NCBI GenBank assembly: GCA_016302965.1
Contig: JAEDMP010000034.1
Location: forward strand, 1 to 25,030
Reading direction: 5' to 3'
Length of the DNA: 25,030 nt
Source of the DNA: Bacteroidaceae bacterium
GTDB taxonomy: Bacteria > Bacteroidota > Bacteroidia > Bacteroidales > Bacteroidaceae
Shown piece by piece: positions 7,791 through 14,469 of this stretch (position 1 is its first letter; each line of letters starts with the position of its first letter). Under the pieces are notes generated by a model. The model did no database searches, was not told the origin of the DNA, and worked only from the letters and a program-made list of their open reading frames with translations. The position numbers were made by a program, and so were the translations under genes.

Positions 7791-9017
7791 ATGAAGATCA
7801 ACAAAATCAGAAAACACCATCATCTGTTGCACCACATCCGTACCATCCGCCGGAAAACCCGGTGGATGCGATGGCCTTTTGTGTGGCTTTACCGCCTATT
7901 GCGGTGGCTCAACCCCTTCCGCATGATCAAGCTCATCGACGGCTACATCATCCGGAAGTTTATCGGCACCTATTTCTATTCAATCATTCTCATCATCTCC
8001 ATCTCCATTGTCTTCGACATCAACGAGAACCTGGCTAAGTTTACGGCCAACAATGCACCCATGCGTGCCATTGTCTTCGACTACTATGCCAACTTTGTTC
8101 CGTATTTTGCCAACCTCTTCAGCCCCTTGTTCGTGTTTATCGCGGTCATCTTCTTCACCTCGAAACTGGCGGGCAACTCAGAAGTGATTGCCATGATGGC
8201 CTGCGGCATGAGTTTCAAGCGTCTGCTGCGTCCCTATATGATTTCGGCTGCTCTCATCTCAGTGCTCAATTTCTATCTGGGTTCATACGTCATCCCGAAA
8301 GGTACGATTGTGAAGCACGACTTTGAAGCACAATACAAGAACAGCAAGAACAAGAAGAACACCATGGCCAGCAACGTGCAGCTGCAGGTAGACAAAGGTG
8401 TCATCGCCTACATCTCCCGTTACGACGACACCCGCAAGACGGGCTATGGCTTCTCGCTTGACAAGTTTGAGAAGAAGAAACTGGTGAGCCACATGACCGC
8501 CAATGTCATCCAATATGACACCATCTCGGACAGCCGATACCACTGGAAGGCCGTGAACTACAAAATCCGCGAGCTGAAAGGTCTGCGCGAACATATCAGC
8601 ACGGGCATGGAGTTAGACACGATGATCATGATGGAGCCGATGGACCTGATTTTCAGCAAAGGTCAGCAGGAAACCTTCACGAGTCCCGAACTCAAACGCT
8701 ATATCTCAAAGCAGAAAGACCGCGGCTCGAGCAATGTGGTACAGTATGAGGTGGAATACCACAAACGCATCGCCTCCTGTTTCGCCTCTTTCATCCTGAC
8801 GGTCATCGGTGCCAGTCTGAGCGCCCGCAAGCGCAAAGGCGGCATGGGTCTGGCCTTGGGTGTGGGTCTGGCTCTGAGTTTCTCGTATATCCTGCTCCAG
8901 ACCGTCAGTTCCACCTTTGCCATCAATGCAGGCACCCCTCCGATGCTGGCTGCGTGGATTCCCAATCTCCTCTATGTATTCATTGCCTACTACTGCTATA
9001 AGAAGGCCCCCAACTGA
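7791..9017 (+). CDS. LptF/LptG-family permease (lipopolysaccharide export)
   Basis: Members of the YjgP/YjgQ family are the inner-membrane subunits of the LptB2FG transporter that extracts LPS and passes it to the periplasmic bridge. The topology fits: LIDGYIIRKFIGTYFYS leading into membrane segment 1 (about 58-77), further segments near 103-127 and 145-165, a periplasmic beta-rich domain (about 166-325), and three C-terminal segments (about 333-350, 354-375, 381-402). The first 44 residues are an unusual His/Arg/Trp-rich extension. The family normally begins near M45 (base 7923), so either start is possible. LptF and LptG cannot be told apart by eye. The gene follows tgt by 71 bases and precedes the helicase by 46. 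Confidence 0.88.
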   Translation: MKINKIRKHHHLLHHIRTIRRKTRWMRWPFVWLYRLLRWLNPFRMIKLIDGYIIRKFIGTYFYSIILIISISIVFDINENLAKFTANNAPMRAIVFDYYANFVPYFANLFSPLFVFIAVIFFTSKLAGNSEVIAMMACGMSFKRLLRPYMISAALISVLNFYLGSYVIPKGTIVKHDFEAQYKNSKNKKNTMASNVQLQVDKGVIAYISRYDDTRKTGYGFSLDKFEKKKLVSHMTANVIQYDTISDSRYHWKAVNYKIRELKGLREHISTGMELDTMIMMEPMDLIFSKGQQETFTSPELKRYISKQKDRGSSNVVQYEVEYHKRIASCFASFILTVIGASLSARKRKGGMGLALGVGLALSFSYILLQTVSSTFAINAGTPPMLAAWIPNLLYVFIAYYCYKKAPN

Positions 9018-9063
9018 TCGCTTTGTTTTCAGTTGATCAGAACCCACAAAAAATCCCATCGAC

Positions 9064-10494
9064 ATGAAATTTGAAGACACTTATCTGAATGACAATATCC
9101 TCGATGCGCTCTACGACATGCGTTTCGATGATTGCACCCCTATCCAGGAGCGTTGCATCCCTGAGATTCTCGACTATCACGACATCATCGGCGTGGCCCA
9201 GACCGGAACGGGCAAGACGGCCGCCTACCTGCTGCCCATCCTCAGCATGCTGGACGATGGCGGCTATCCCAAAGAAGCCATCAACTGCGTCATCATGTCG
9301 CCCACGCGGGAATTGGCCCAACAGATAGACCAGGCCATGCAGGGCTTTGGCTATTATCTCGACGGCATCAGCAGTGTGGCGGTGTATGGCGGCAACGACG
9401 GTAACCGCTACGACCAAGAGATGAAGAGTCTCAGAATGGGTGCTGACGTAGTGATAGCCACTCCCGGCCGTCTCATCAGCCATATCCGTATGGGCAACGT
9501 AGACTTGAGCCAAGTGAGTTTCTTCGTACTCGACGAGGCCGACCGTATGCTCGACATGGGCTTCAGCGACGATATCCTCCAGATAGCGAGCCATCTGCCC
9601 AAGAACCATCAGACCATCATGTTCTCGGCCACCATGCCCGACAAGATCCAGCAGTTGGCCAAGACCTTGCTTCAAGACCCCGTAGAGGTGAAGATTGCGG
9701 TGAGCAAACCCGCCGAGAAGATTCAGCAGTCGGCCTATATCTGCCATGAGGCCCAGAAGATGGGCATCATCAAGCATCTGTTCAAGACCGACCAGCTGAA
9801 GCGTGTCATCCTCTTCTCCGGCAAGAAAGACAAGGTAAAGGACATCTACCGCGAACTGACCAAACAACATATCAGTTGCTGCCAGATGCACAGCGACCTG
9901 AGCCAACAGGAGCGCGACGAGGTGATGTATGCCTTCAAGACTGGTCAGAAGGATGTGCTGGTGGCCACGGATATCGTGGCCCGTGGCATCGATATCGACG
10001 ATATCCGCATGGTCATCAACTATGATGTGCCCCATGACGCCGAGGACTATGTGCACCGCATCGGCCGTACCGCCCGTGCCGAGCGCGACGGAATAGCCAT
10101 TACGCTGGTGAGCGAAACCGACATGTACCGTTTCCATCAGATAGAACGGTTCCTAGAGAAGGAACTGCCCAAGACCCCGCTCCCCGAAGGACTGGGAGAG
10201 GCTCCCGAATATGTGGTGGAAGAACGCAAGTCATCGCGTGGCAGCAGATGGCATAGCCACGGCAACCGCCGCCGGGGAGGCAATGGCAAGAGACACAAGT
10301 CCGCAGCAAGAAACAGCAACAGTAGCACCCCTTCCCCCGCCCCGACCAGCGACAACGGACAAAAGAATAGCGACAACGGACAAAAGAATAGCGACAACGG
10401 ACAAAAGAATAGCGATGCCCCCAAGAAGAGACGTCGCAATCACCGGGGAGGAAAAGGCAAGAAGAAGGCTCCGGCTCCGGAAGTTACTGCATGA
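9064..10494 (+). CDS. DEAD-box ATP-dependent RNA helicase (RhlE-like)
   Basis: This cytosolic helicase probably remodels RNA duplexes in ribosome assembly or mRNA decay. All core motifs are present: Q motif TPIQERCIPEI (25-35), motif I AQTGTGKT (45-52), PTRELAQQ (80-87), TPGRL, DEAD (157-160), SAT (188-190), LVATDIVARGIDID in motif V and HRIGRTARA (331-339). After about residue 385 comes a low-complexity basic tail with RGG-like and Lys/Arg-rich stretches, probably for RNA binding. The tail includes three identical SDNGQKN heptapeptides (429-449) encoded by identical DNA repeats. The final 11 bases overlap the end of the convergent pectate lyase gene. The subfamily assignment to RhlE is tentative. 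Confidence 0.95.
   Translation: MKFEDTYLNDNILDALYDMRFDDCTPIQERCIPEILDYHDIIGVAQTGTGKTAAYLLPILSMLDDGGYPKEAINCVIMSPTRELAQQIDQAMQGFGYYLDGISSVAVYGGNDGNRYDQEMKSLRMGADVVIATPGRLISHIRMGNVDLSQVSFFVLDEADRMLDMGFSDDILQIASHLPKNHQTIMFSATMPDKIQQLAKTLLQDPVEVKIAVSKPAEKIQQSAYICHEAQKMGIIKHLFKTDQLKRVILFSGKKDKVKDIYRELTKQHISCCQMHSDLSQQERDEVMYAFKTGQKDVLVATDIVARGIDIDDIRMVINYDVPHDAEDYVHRIGRTARAERDGIAITLVSETDMYRFHQIERFLEKELPKTPLPEGLGEAPEYVVEERKSSRGSRWHSHGNRRRGGNGKRHKSAARNSNSSTPSPAPTSDNGQKNSDNGQKNSDNGQKNSDAPKKRRRNHRGGKGKKKAPAPEVTA
10348..10410 (+). repeat. Three perfect 21-base tandem repeats in the helicase tail
   Basis: Three consecutive copies (10348-10368, 10369-10389, 10390-10410) are identical base for base, and a fourth copy begins (AGCGA) before diverging. 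Each encodes SDNGQKN, so copy-number change keeps the frame. Absence of even silent differences points to recent slippage or strong homogenisation. Confidence 0.97.
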
Positions 10495-11644
10495 CCCCAC
10501 CTTCGGGGTCATACTGCTTCTTCCATGCCTCATAGAGCGGATAGATTTCTTCAAGGCGTTCGTTGTCGTACCAACTATAACCGGTACGGCGCTCCACCCC
10601 AATCTCTTCGAGATGTTTCCGTGGCACCCCGTCGCGGTCGCAAACGTAGGGTTCTCCCTTTTCCAGGTCATAATAGCGAGCCCACAGGGGATGTCCGTTC
10701 GGGTCATCCACGAGTTGCACATCCACCTTCTTTCCTTTTGCATCTTTCTTCACGACGAGTCGTTTGCCCGTAATCTTATGCTGCTCAAACCACGCCATAG
10801 CCCCATGCACAGCCTCCTTCACCCTGTCGTCCGGGTTGGGCAGTGAGAGCAGCAGGCGAACGATGTAGGCACTCTCCTGTGAGCAGTAGGACGGCAACTC
10901 GTAGGCCCTGGCTTTGGTGGGCAAAAAGGTTTTATAGTCATGCTGCTGGCACCACACCGTGGGTTTAGGATTCCTTATTTGGGTCTTCAGGATACACTCC
11001 ACCCCCTTGTCGAAAGCCTTTTTCGCCTTCTTCTTCAGTTTGTCGCTGGTCAGATTGCCATCGAATGGAGCTTTTCCCTCATACACATCACGCAACACCT
11101 CCATGGTGTTGACCATCGCATCATCGTTGAAAGTGATATGCACCTGGTAGTCACGCTGTCCGGGCCAGAACTGGGGCCATCCGCCATTGTCGTACTGTCC
11201 GCTGAGCAGATAATCCACGGCCTTGCAGAATCCCTTCTGATAGCGATGGTCTCCTGTGGCCTGATACAGCCGTGCCAGATAATACATCTGCATGGAGGTA
11301 GCCTTGTTGTCGGTGGTGGAGTCGTCCTTTCGCTTTTTGTCTGCGAGCACCTGCTGTTTCTGCTCCTCGGTCATGGGCGATTCCATATCCACATTCTTGG
11401 GCCATCCGCCGGTATCGCGCTGCCAGAGCAGCACCTGGTCGCCTACTCTCCTCGCCTCCTCCGTCTTGAAGAAAGCCTTTTTCTTGCTTCTGAGCAGTTG
11501 GTTTTTGGGTTTCTGCTGTTCGGTTTGGGTGGTCTGATGGAGTGCGTATGCACTTCCTGCCTCCGTCATCACGGATGCCTGCAGAGGCATGACACAAGCC
11601 ACCAGTGCCAAGCCAGCGAGGTTTCTTTTAATCTTTTTATCCAT
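10484..11644 (-). CDS. Polysaccharide lyase family 10 pectate lyase
   Basis: PL10 enzymes cleave polygalacturonate by calcium-dependent beta-elimination. The 386-aa protein starts MDKKIKRN at base 11644, followed by a hydrophobic export signal (about 9-24). Cleavage after PLQA is possible, but LVAC at 14-17 also fits a lipobox, so a lipoprotein is not excluded. The mature part has the paired GGWPKN (79-84) and GGWPQF (154-159) turns of the alpha/alpha toroid, the family-typical TFNDDAMVNTM (171-181), LWARYYDLE (320-328) and RRTGYSWY (352-359). The length is normal for single-domain PL10. It lies 19 bases downstream of the SDR gene, which implies co-transcription and a role in pectin use. Its end overlaps the helicase gene by 11 bases. 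Confidence 0.92.
   Translation of the reverse strand: MDKKIKRNLAGLALVACVMPLQASVMTEAGSAYALHQTTQTEQQKPKNQLLRSKKKAFFKTEEARRVGDQVLLWQRDTGGWPKNVDMESPMTEEQKQQVLADKKRKDDSTTDNKATSMQMYYLARLYQATGDHRYQKGFCKAVDYLLSGQYDNGGWPQFWPGQRDYQVHITFNDDAMVNTMEVLRDVYEGKAPFDGNLTSDKLKKKAKKAFDKGVECILKTQIRNPKPTVWCQQHDYKTFLPTKARAYELPSYCSQESAYIVRLLLSLPNPDDRVKEAVHGAMAWFEQHKITGKRLVVKKDAKGKKVDVQLVDDPNGHPLWARYYDLEKGEPYVCDRDGVPRKHLEEIGVERRTGYSWYDNERLEEIYPLYEAWKKQYDPEGGVMQ
10491..10512. terminator. Hairpin at the helicase/pectate lyase convergence
   Basis: ATGACCCC (10491-10498) pairs perfectly with GGGGTCAT (10505-10512) across a 6-base loop. The hairpin begins at the helicase stop codon and lies inside the last codons of the pectate lyase. 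No U-run follows on either strand, so it may instead stabilise 3' ends of both transcripts; terminator function is uncertain. Confidence 0.35.
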
Positions 11645-11663
11645 GGTTGATTCGATTGACATT

Positions 11664-12476
11664 TTACATGGCAAAAGCGTTGAATCCACCATCGACCACA
11701 GCCACCGTACCGGTGACAAACTTGGCCGCATCGGACATCAGGTAGTGGATGGTTCCACAGAGTTCATCGGGCTCTCCCATTCTGCCGAACGGAGTCTGAC
11801 GGATGACATCCTTTCCGCGTTCGGTATAGGTACCATCGGGATTGGTGAGCAGTGCTCTGTTCTGTTCGGTGATGAAGAATCCGGGTGCAATGGCATTGAC
11901 CCTGATGCCCTCCCCGAATTTCTTGGCACACTCGGTAGCCATGAAGGCTGTGAAATTGCTGATACCGGCCTTGGCGGCAGCATATCCGCAAACCCTGGTC
12001 ATGGGCCGGAAGGCCGCCATCGACGAGAAGTTGATGATGTTGCCCTTGCCCTGTCGGGTCATGGGTTTGAGAAACACCTGAGTGGGGATGACAGTACCCG
12101 TAAGGTTCAGTTCGAGCACCTTTTGGAACTGTTCAATCTCAAGGCTGAAAAAGTTTTGGTCGGGTTGGATAGTGGCTCCCTTCATATTGCCACCTGCAGC
12201 ATTGAGCAAGGTATCTACCCTACCGTATTTTTTCACGATGTAGTCACAATTCTTTTCTACCATCTGTTGATCCATCACGTCCGTTTTCAGGAACTCAGCC
12301 TTTCCACCCTTCTGTCTGATGTGCTCGGCGATTTCTTCTCCCACCTCGGTCTTTCTTCCAAGAATGATGACAATAGCTCCTTGTTCAGCCAGATACTTGG
12401 CAATAGTTTTTCCAAGCACCCCTGTTCCACCGGTTATAACGGTCACATTGTCTTTAATATTGAATAAATCGTTCAT
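11664..12476 (-). CDS. SDR oxidoreductase, probably D-mannonate oxidoreductase
   Basis: This 270-aa cytosolic short-chain dehydrogenase has the nucleotide-binding TGGTGVLG (15-22), NAAG (92-95), and the catalytic S152, Y165 and K169 (YAAAK). The start at 12476 gives MNDLFNIKDN and puts the Rossmann motif at the usual position; an upstream in-frame ATG would add an implausible leader. The long NAAGGNMKGAT segment and the C-terminal TEQNRALLTNPDG, TPFGRMGEP and VDGGFNAF motifs resemble the SDR-type D-mannonate oxidoreductases (fructuronate reductases) of hexuronate catabolism. KduD, another pectin-pathway SDR, lacks the NAAGGN insertion and is less likely. The gene is first in an operon with the pectate lyase. 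Substrate is inferred from similarity and context. Confidence 0.85.
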   Translation of the reverse strand: MNDLFNIKDNVTVITGGTGVLGKTIAKYLAEQGAIVIILGRKTEVGEEIAEHIRQKGGKAEFLKTDVMDQQMVEKNCDYIVKKYGRVDTLLNAAGGNMKGATIQPDQNFFSLEIEQFQKVLELNLTGTVIPTQVFLKPMTRQGKGNIINFSSMAAFRPMTRVCGYAAAKAGISNFTAFMATECAKKFGEGIRVNAIAPGFFITEQNRALLTNPDGTYTERGKDVIRQTPFGRMGEPDELCGTIHYLMSDAAKFVTGTVAVVDGGFNAFAM

Positions 12477-12522
12477 GGTTATCTGTTTTGTTTTGCTTTC
12501 AAGTAGTAATAGTACGTAGAGG

Positions 12523-12558
12523 CAGCAGTGAATCCACAATCAGCTGTGAATCCGCCAT
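12523..12558. repeat. Two tandem 18-base repeats upstream of the SDR-pectate lyase operon
   Basis: CAGCAGTGAATCCACAAT (12523-12540) is followed directly by CAGCTGTGAATCCGCCAT (12541-12558), 15 of 18 identical and 12 of 13 across the core. They lie 47-82 bases upstream of the SDR start, where a regulator could bind as a tandem site. No third copy flanks them, and no clear -7 element is visible between them and the gene. Confidence 0.7.
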
Positions 12559-12576
12559 TTCCCCTTCCCAAAATGG

Positions 12577-12612
12577 AAGACAGCCGCCATCTTTGCACAT
12601 GACGGCTGTCTT
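12577..12612 (-). terminator. Probable terminator of the DUF3127 gene
   Basis: AAGACAGCCGCCAT (12577-12590) and ATGACGGCTGTCTT (12599-12612) form a 14-base stem with one mismatch and an 8-base loop. It sits 70 bases downstream of the DUF3127 stop on that gene's strand. The plus strand has a short T-run after the stem, but the only transcription expected to end here comes from the minus-strand gene, where the U-run is poor. Confidence 0.7.
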
Positions 12613-12681
12613 TTAGGCATACTTCAAGTTTGCCCTTTCCGCATTCGATACGGGATGAAAATCTCCCCAGCATCAGAATGA

Positions 12682-13068
12682 TCAGAAGGGCAGGTCGTCT
12701 GCAGTATTAGCTTCGGGTGCCGCGTTCACTACCGGAGCGGCCGGCTGAACTCCTGCTACGGGAGCCATCGTGGGAGCGGCAGGAACAACTCCGGGAGCCA
12801 TTCTCGATACGTTGTAGGCTCTTATTTCATTGAACCATCGTCCGTTATATTCATGTGCGTCAATATCGAAAGAAACAGTCAGTTCCTCTCCGCTCTGAAT
12901 ATTGAATTGCTTGATTCGGTCTTCACCAAACAGACGGAATACACATTTGCGTGGGTATTGTCCAGGTACTTCGATTACATACTCCTGACTCATCCAAGGG
13001 TTGCCAGTACGCTGTGAAACGCCCTGAGCAGCAGGCAAGACAGCGATAATTTTTCCAGTTAATTCCAT
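12682..13068 (-). CDS. DUF3127 OB-fold protein with SSB-like acidic tail
   Basis: This 128-aa cytosolic protein begins MELTGKIIAVLPAAQGVSQRTG and has a compact beta-rich domain to about residue 90 (EYVIEVPGQYPRKCVFRLFGED, then EELTVSFDIDAHEYNGRWFNEIRAY), matching the Bacteroidota DUF3127 OB-fold family. A Pro/Ala/Val-rich linker (about 91-120) and the terminal ADDLPF follow. That layout resembles single-stranded DNA-binding protein, whose acidic tip DDxPF recruits replication and repair partners. It is shorter than normal SSB and not clearly orthologous. It diverges from dnaN, consistent with a DNA role, which remains an inference. Its promoter is proposed at 13113-13144. Confidence 0.88.
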   Translation of the reverse strand: MELTGKIIAVLPAAQGVSQRTGNPWMSQEYVIEVPGQYPRKCVFRLFGEDRIKQFNIQSGEELTVSFDIDAHEYNGRWFNEIRAYNVSRMAPGVVPAAPTMAPVAGVQPAAPVVNAAPEANTADDLPF

Positions 13069-13112
13069 TTTATTTTCTGATTTAAAAATATGTTTTCAAT
13101 CAATTGCGTTGG

Positions 13113-13144
13113 CGAAATTACAAAATTGTTTTAAATTGCGCAAT
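13113..13144 (-). promoter_or_regulatory. Candidate promoter of the DUF3127 gene
   Basis: On the minus strand, ATTG (complement of 13141-13144) is followed after exactly 20 bases by TAATTTCG (complement of 13113-13120), one mismatch from TAnnTTTG. The spacing fits the Bacteroidota -33/-7 pattern. The -33 element falls inside the palindrome at 13133-13146. Confidence 0.5.
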
Positions 13145-13146
13145 TT
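13133..13146. promoter_or_regulatory. Perfect 14-base palindrome between the SSB-like gene and dnaN
   Basis: AAATTGCGCAATTT is fully self-complementary. It covers the proposed -33 element of the leftward promoter and ends 13 bases before the -33 element of the rightward one. It could be a repressor site for one or both genes. AT-rich context raises the chance level somewhat. Confidence 0.5.
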
Positions 13147-13158
13147 TTCCGCCATTTT

Positions 13159-13191
13159 TTTGCCGTAACCAACTATTTTTTTGTATTTTTG
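13159..13191 (+). promoter_or_regulatory. Promoter of dnaN
   Basis: TTTG (13159-13162) and TATTTTTG (13184-13191) are separated by 21 bases, a textbook match to the Bacteroidota TTTG-N19-21-TAnnTTTG promoter. Transcription would begin a few bases after 13191, giving a leader of about 110 bases before the dnaN start. Confidence 0.75.
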
Positions 13192-13226
13192 TAGACGAAA
13201 ACCAATGATAATGCTTCGTTGGCAAG

Positions 13227-13254
13227 TACATCAAGCAGCATACATCAAGCGGCA
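13227..13254 (+). repeat. Two tandem 14-base repeats in the dnaN leader
   Basis: TACATCAAGCAGCA (13227-13240) is followed directly by TACATCAAGCGGCA (13241-13254), 13 of 14 identical. Both lie in the proposed 5' untranslated leader between the promoter and the dnaN start. Confidence 0.75.
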
Positions 13255-13306
13255 AATGATGAATAACGATAAGAACAAGATAATAACCAAACAACAAAGT
13301 ATACTC

Positions 13307-14434
13307 ATGAGAATAACATTATCCTGTACAGCACTCTTCGGGAAACTGACCTCCCTTTCGAAAGTCATCAATCCCAAATCCCCCCTCCCCATCCTCAGTA
13401 ATTTCATTTTCGAAGTGAGCGGCACGAACCTTCACCTGACCGCTTCGGACAATGAGAACACTCTGGAAACCAATTTGACGCTTATCGACTCCGACTCAGA
13501 CGGAAGTTTTGCCGTACAGAGCCACGATTTTCTGGAATCCATCAAAGGCATTCCCGAGCAACCCATCACATTAGAAGTGAATCTGGACACCCGAATGGCC
13601 ACCATCATCTATATGAACGGTCGCCTATCCATGCCCGTCGAGAGCGCTGAAGATTTCCCCGATGTAATGCCCATGAGCCCTAAAGCCTCCACGATAAGCA
13701 TCCCCAGCAATGATTTGACCGAGAGCATCAACCGTACCCTCTTTGCCATCGGCCAGGACGAGATTCGTCCGGTGATGAACGGAATCTACTTCGACCTCAC
13801 CCCCAACTGTCTTGCCATTGTGGCCAGCGATGGTCATAAGCTGGTTCGCAACCGCATTTTCTCCATCAAGAGCGAGATTCCTGCTTCTTTCATTCTTCCC
13901 AAGAAGCCGGCCACACTGCTGAAGGGTCTTTTGGTGAAGGATGCTGAGACCGAAGTGACCATTTCCATCGACACCCAGCACGCACAAATTGATTTTGGCG
14001 AAGGAGTACTGAGTTGCCGACTGATTGAGGGTCACTACCCCAACTACAACTCTGTCATTCCCCAGAACAACCCCAACATGGTATATGTCAACCGTTTGGG
14101 TTTGTTGAGCGCCCTGAAGCGCGTCCATCCATTTGCCAATGATGCCAGCAATCTGGTGCGTTTCCGTCTGGAGAACAATGTCATCCGTCTGGAGACTGAC
14201 GACTACGACTTCAGCAAGACAGCCACCGAGAGTGTCATGTGCGAATATGGGGGCAGTCCCATGAGTATCGGCTTCAAGGGTTCAGCTTTCATCGACGTGC
14301 TGAGCAATCTGGAAAGCGAACAGGTCATCTTGAAGCTGGCAGATCCCAGCCGTGCCGGTGTGGTAGTCCCCGCCGAATCAAACGACGACCAGGAGGTATT
14401 GATGCTGCTCATGCCCATGCTTATCAACGATTAA
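13307..14434 (+). CDS. dnaN: DNA polymerase III beta subunit (sliding clamp)
   Basis: DnaN forms the ring-shaped dimer that tethers DNA polymerase III and other partners to DNA. The 375-aa protein fits three repeated clamp domains of about 125 residues. The N-terminus MRITLSCTALFGKLTSLSKVI followed by NPKSPLPILSNF is family-typical, as are the later LIEGHYPNYNSVIP stretch and the C-terminal LMLLMPML. I start it at ATG 13307. In-frame ATGs at 13256 and 13259 would add a 16-17 residue Asn/Lys-rich extension absent from the family. It diverges from the SSB-like gene and heads a run with the exonuclease (35 bases downstream), coaBC, DUF4835 and recN. dnaA is not adjacent here. Confidence 0.96.
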   Translation: MRITLSCTALFGKLTSLSKVINPKSPLPILSNFIFEVSGTNLHLTASDNENTLETNLTLIDSDSDGSFAVQSHDFLESIKGIPEQPITLEVNLDTRMATIIYMNGRLSMPVESAEDFPDVMPMSPKASTISIPSNDLTESINRTLFAIGQDEIRPVMNGIYFDLTPNCLAIVASDGHKLVRNRIFSIKSEIPASFILPKKPATLLKGLLVKDAETEVTISIDTQHAQIDFGEGVLSCRLIEGHYPNYNSVIPQNNPNMVYVNRLGLLSALKRVHPFANDASNLVRFRLENNVIRLETDDYDFSKTATESVMCEYGGSPMSIGFKGSAFIDVLSNLESEQVILKLADPSRAGVVVPAESNDDQEVLMLLMPMLIND

Positions 14435-14469
14435 ACTACGTTATCTCATCCTTTTTTCGAAACTGTCAA

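Noticed and set aside
9011..9035. Inverted repeat CAACTGA / TCAGTTG around the permease stop codon
   Set aside because: The loop is 11 bases, the stem AT-rich and no U-run follows; it is too weak to call a terminator.
9037..10137. Long minus-strand open frame of 366 codons opposite the DEAD-box helicase
   Set aside because: Composition is His/Val/Gly-rich, as expected for a frame mirrored from a GC-rich gene; all helicase motifs are on the other strand.
12479..12673. Small minus-strand open frame of 64 codons between the SDR and DUF3127 genes
   Set aside because: It runs through the terminator hairpin and the tandem repeats, and its repeated GFTA-like peptide is just the translated repeat.
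13181..13306. Upstream in-frame extension of dnaN
   Set aside because: It overlaps the -7 element, includes the leader repeats and is absent from the clamp family; the conserved protein starts at 13307.
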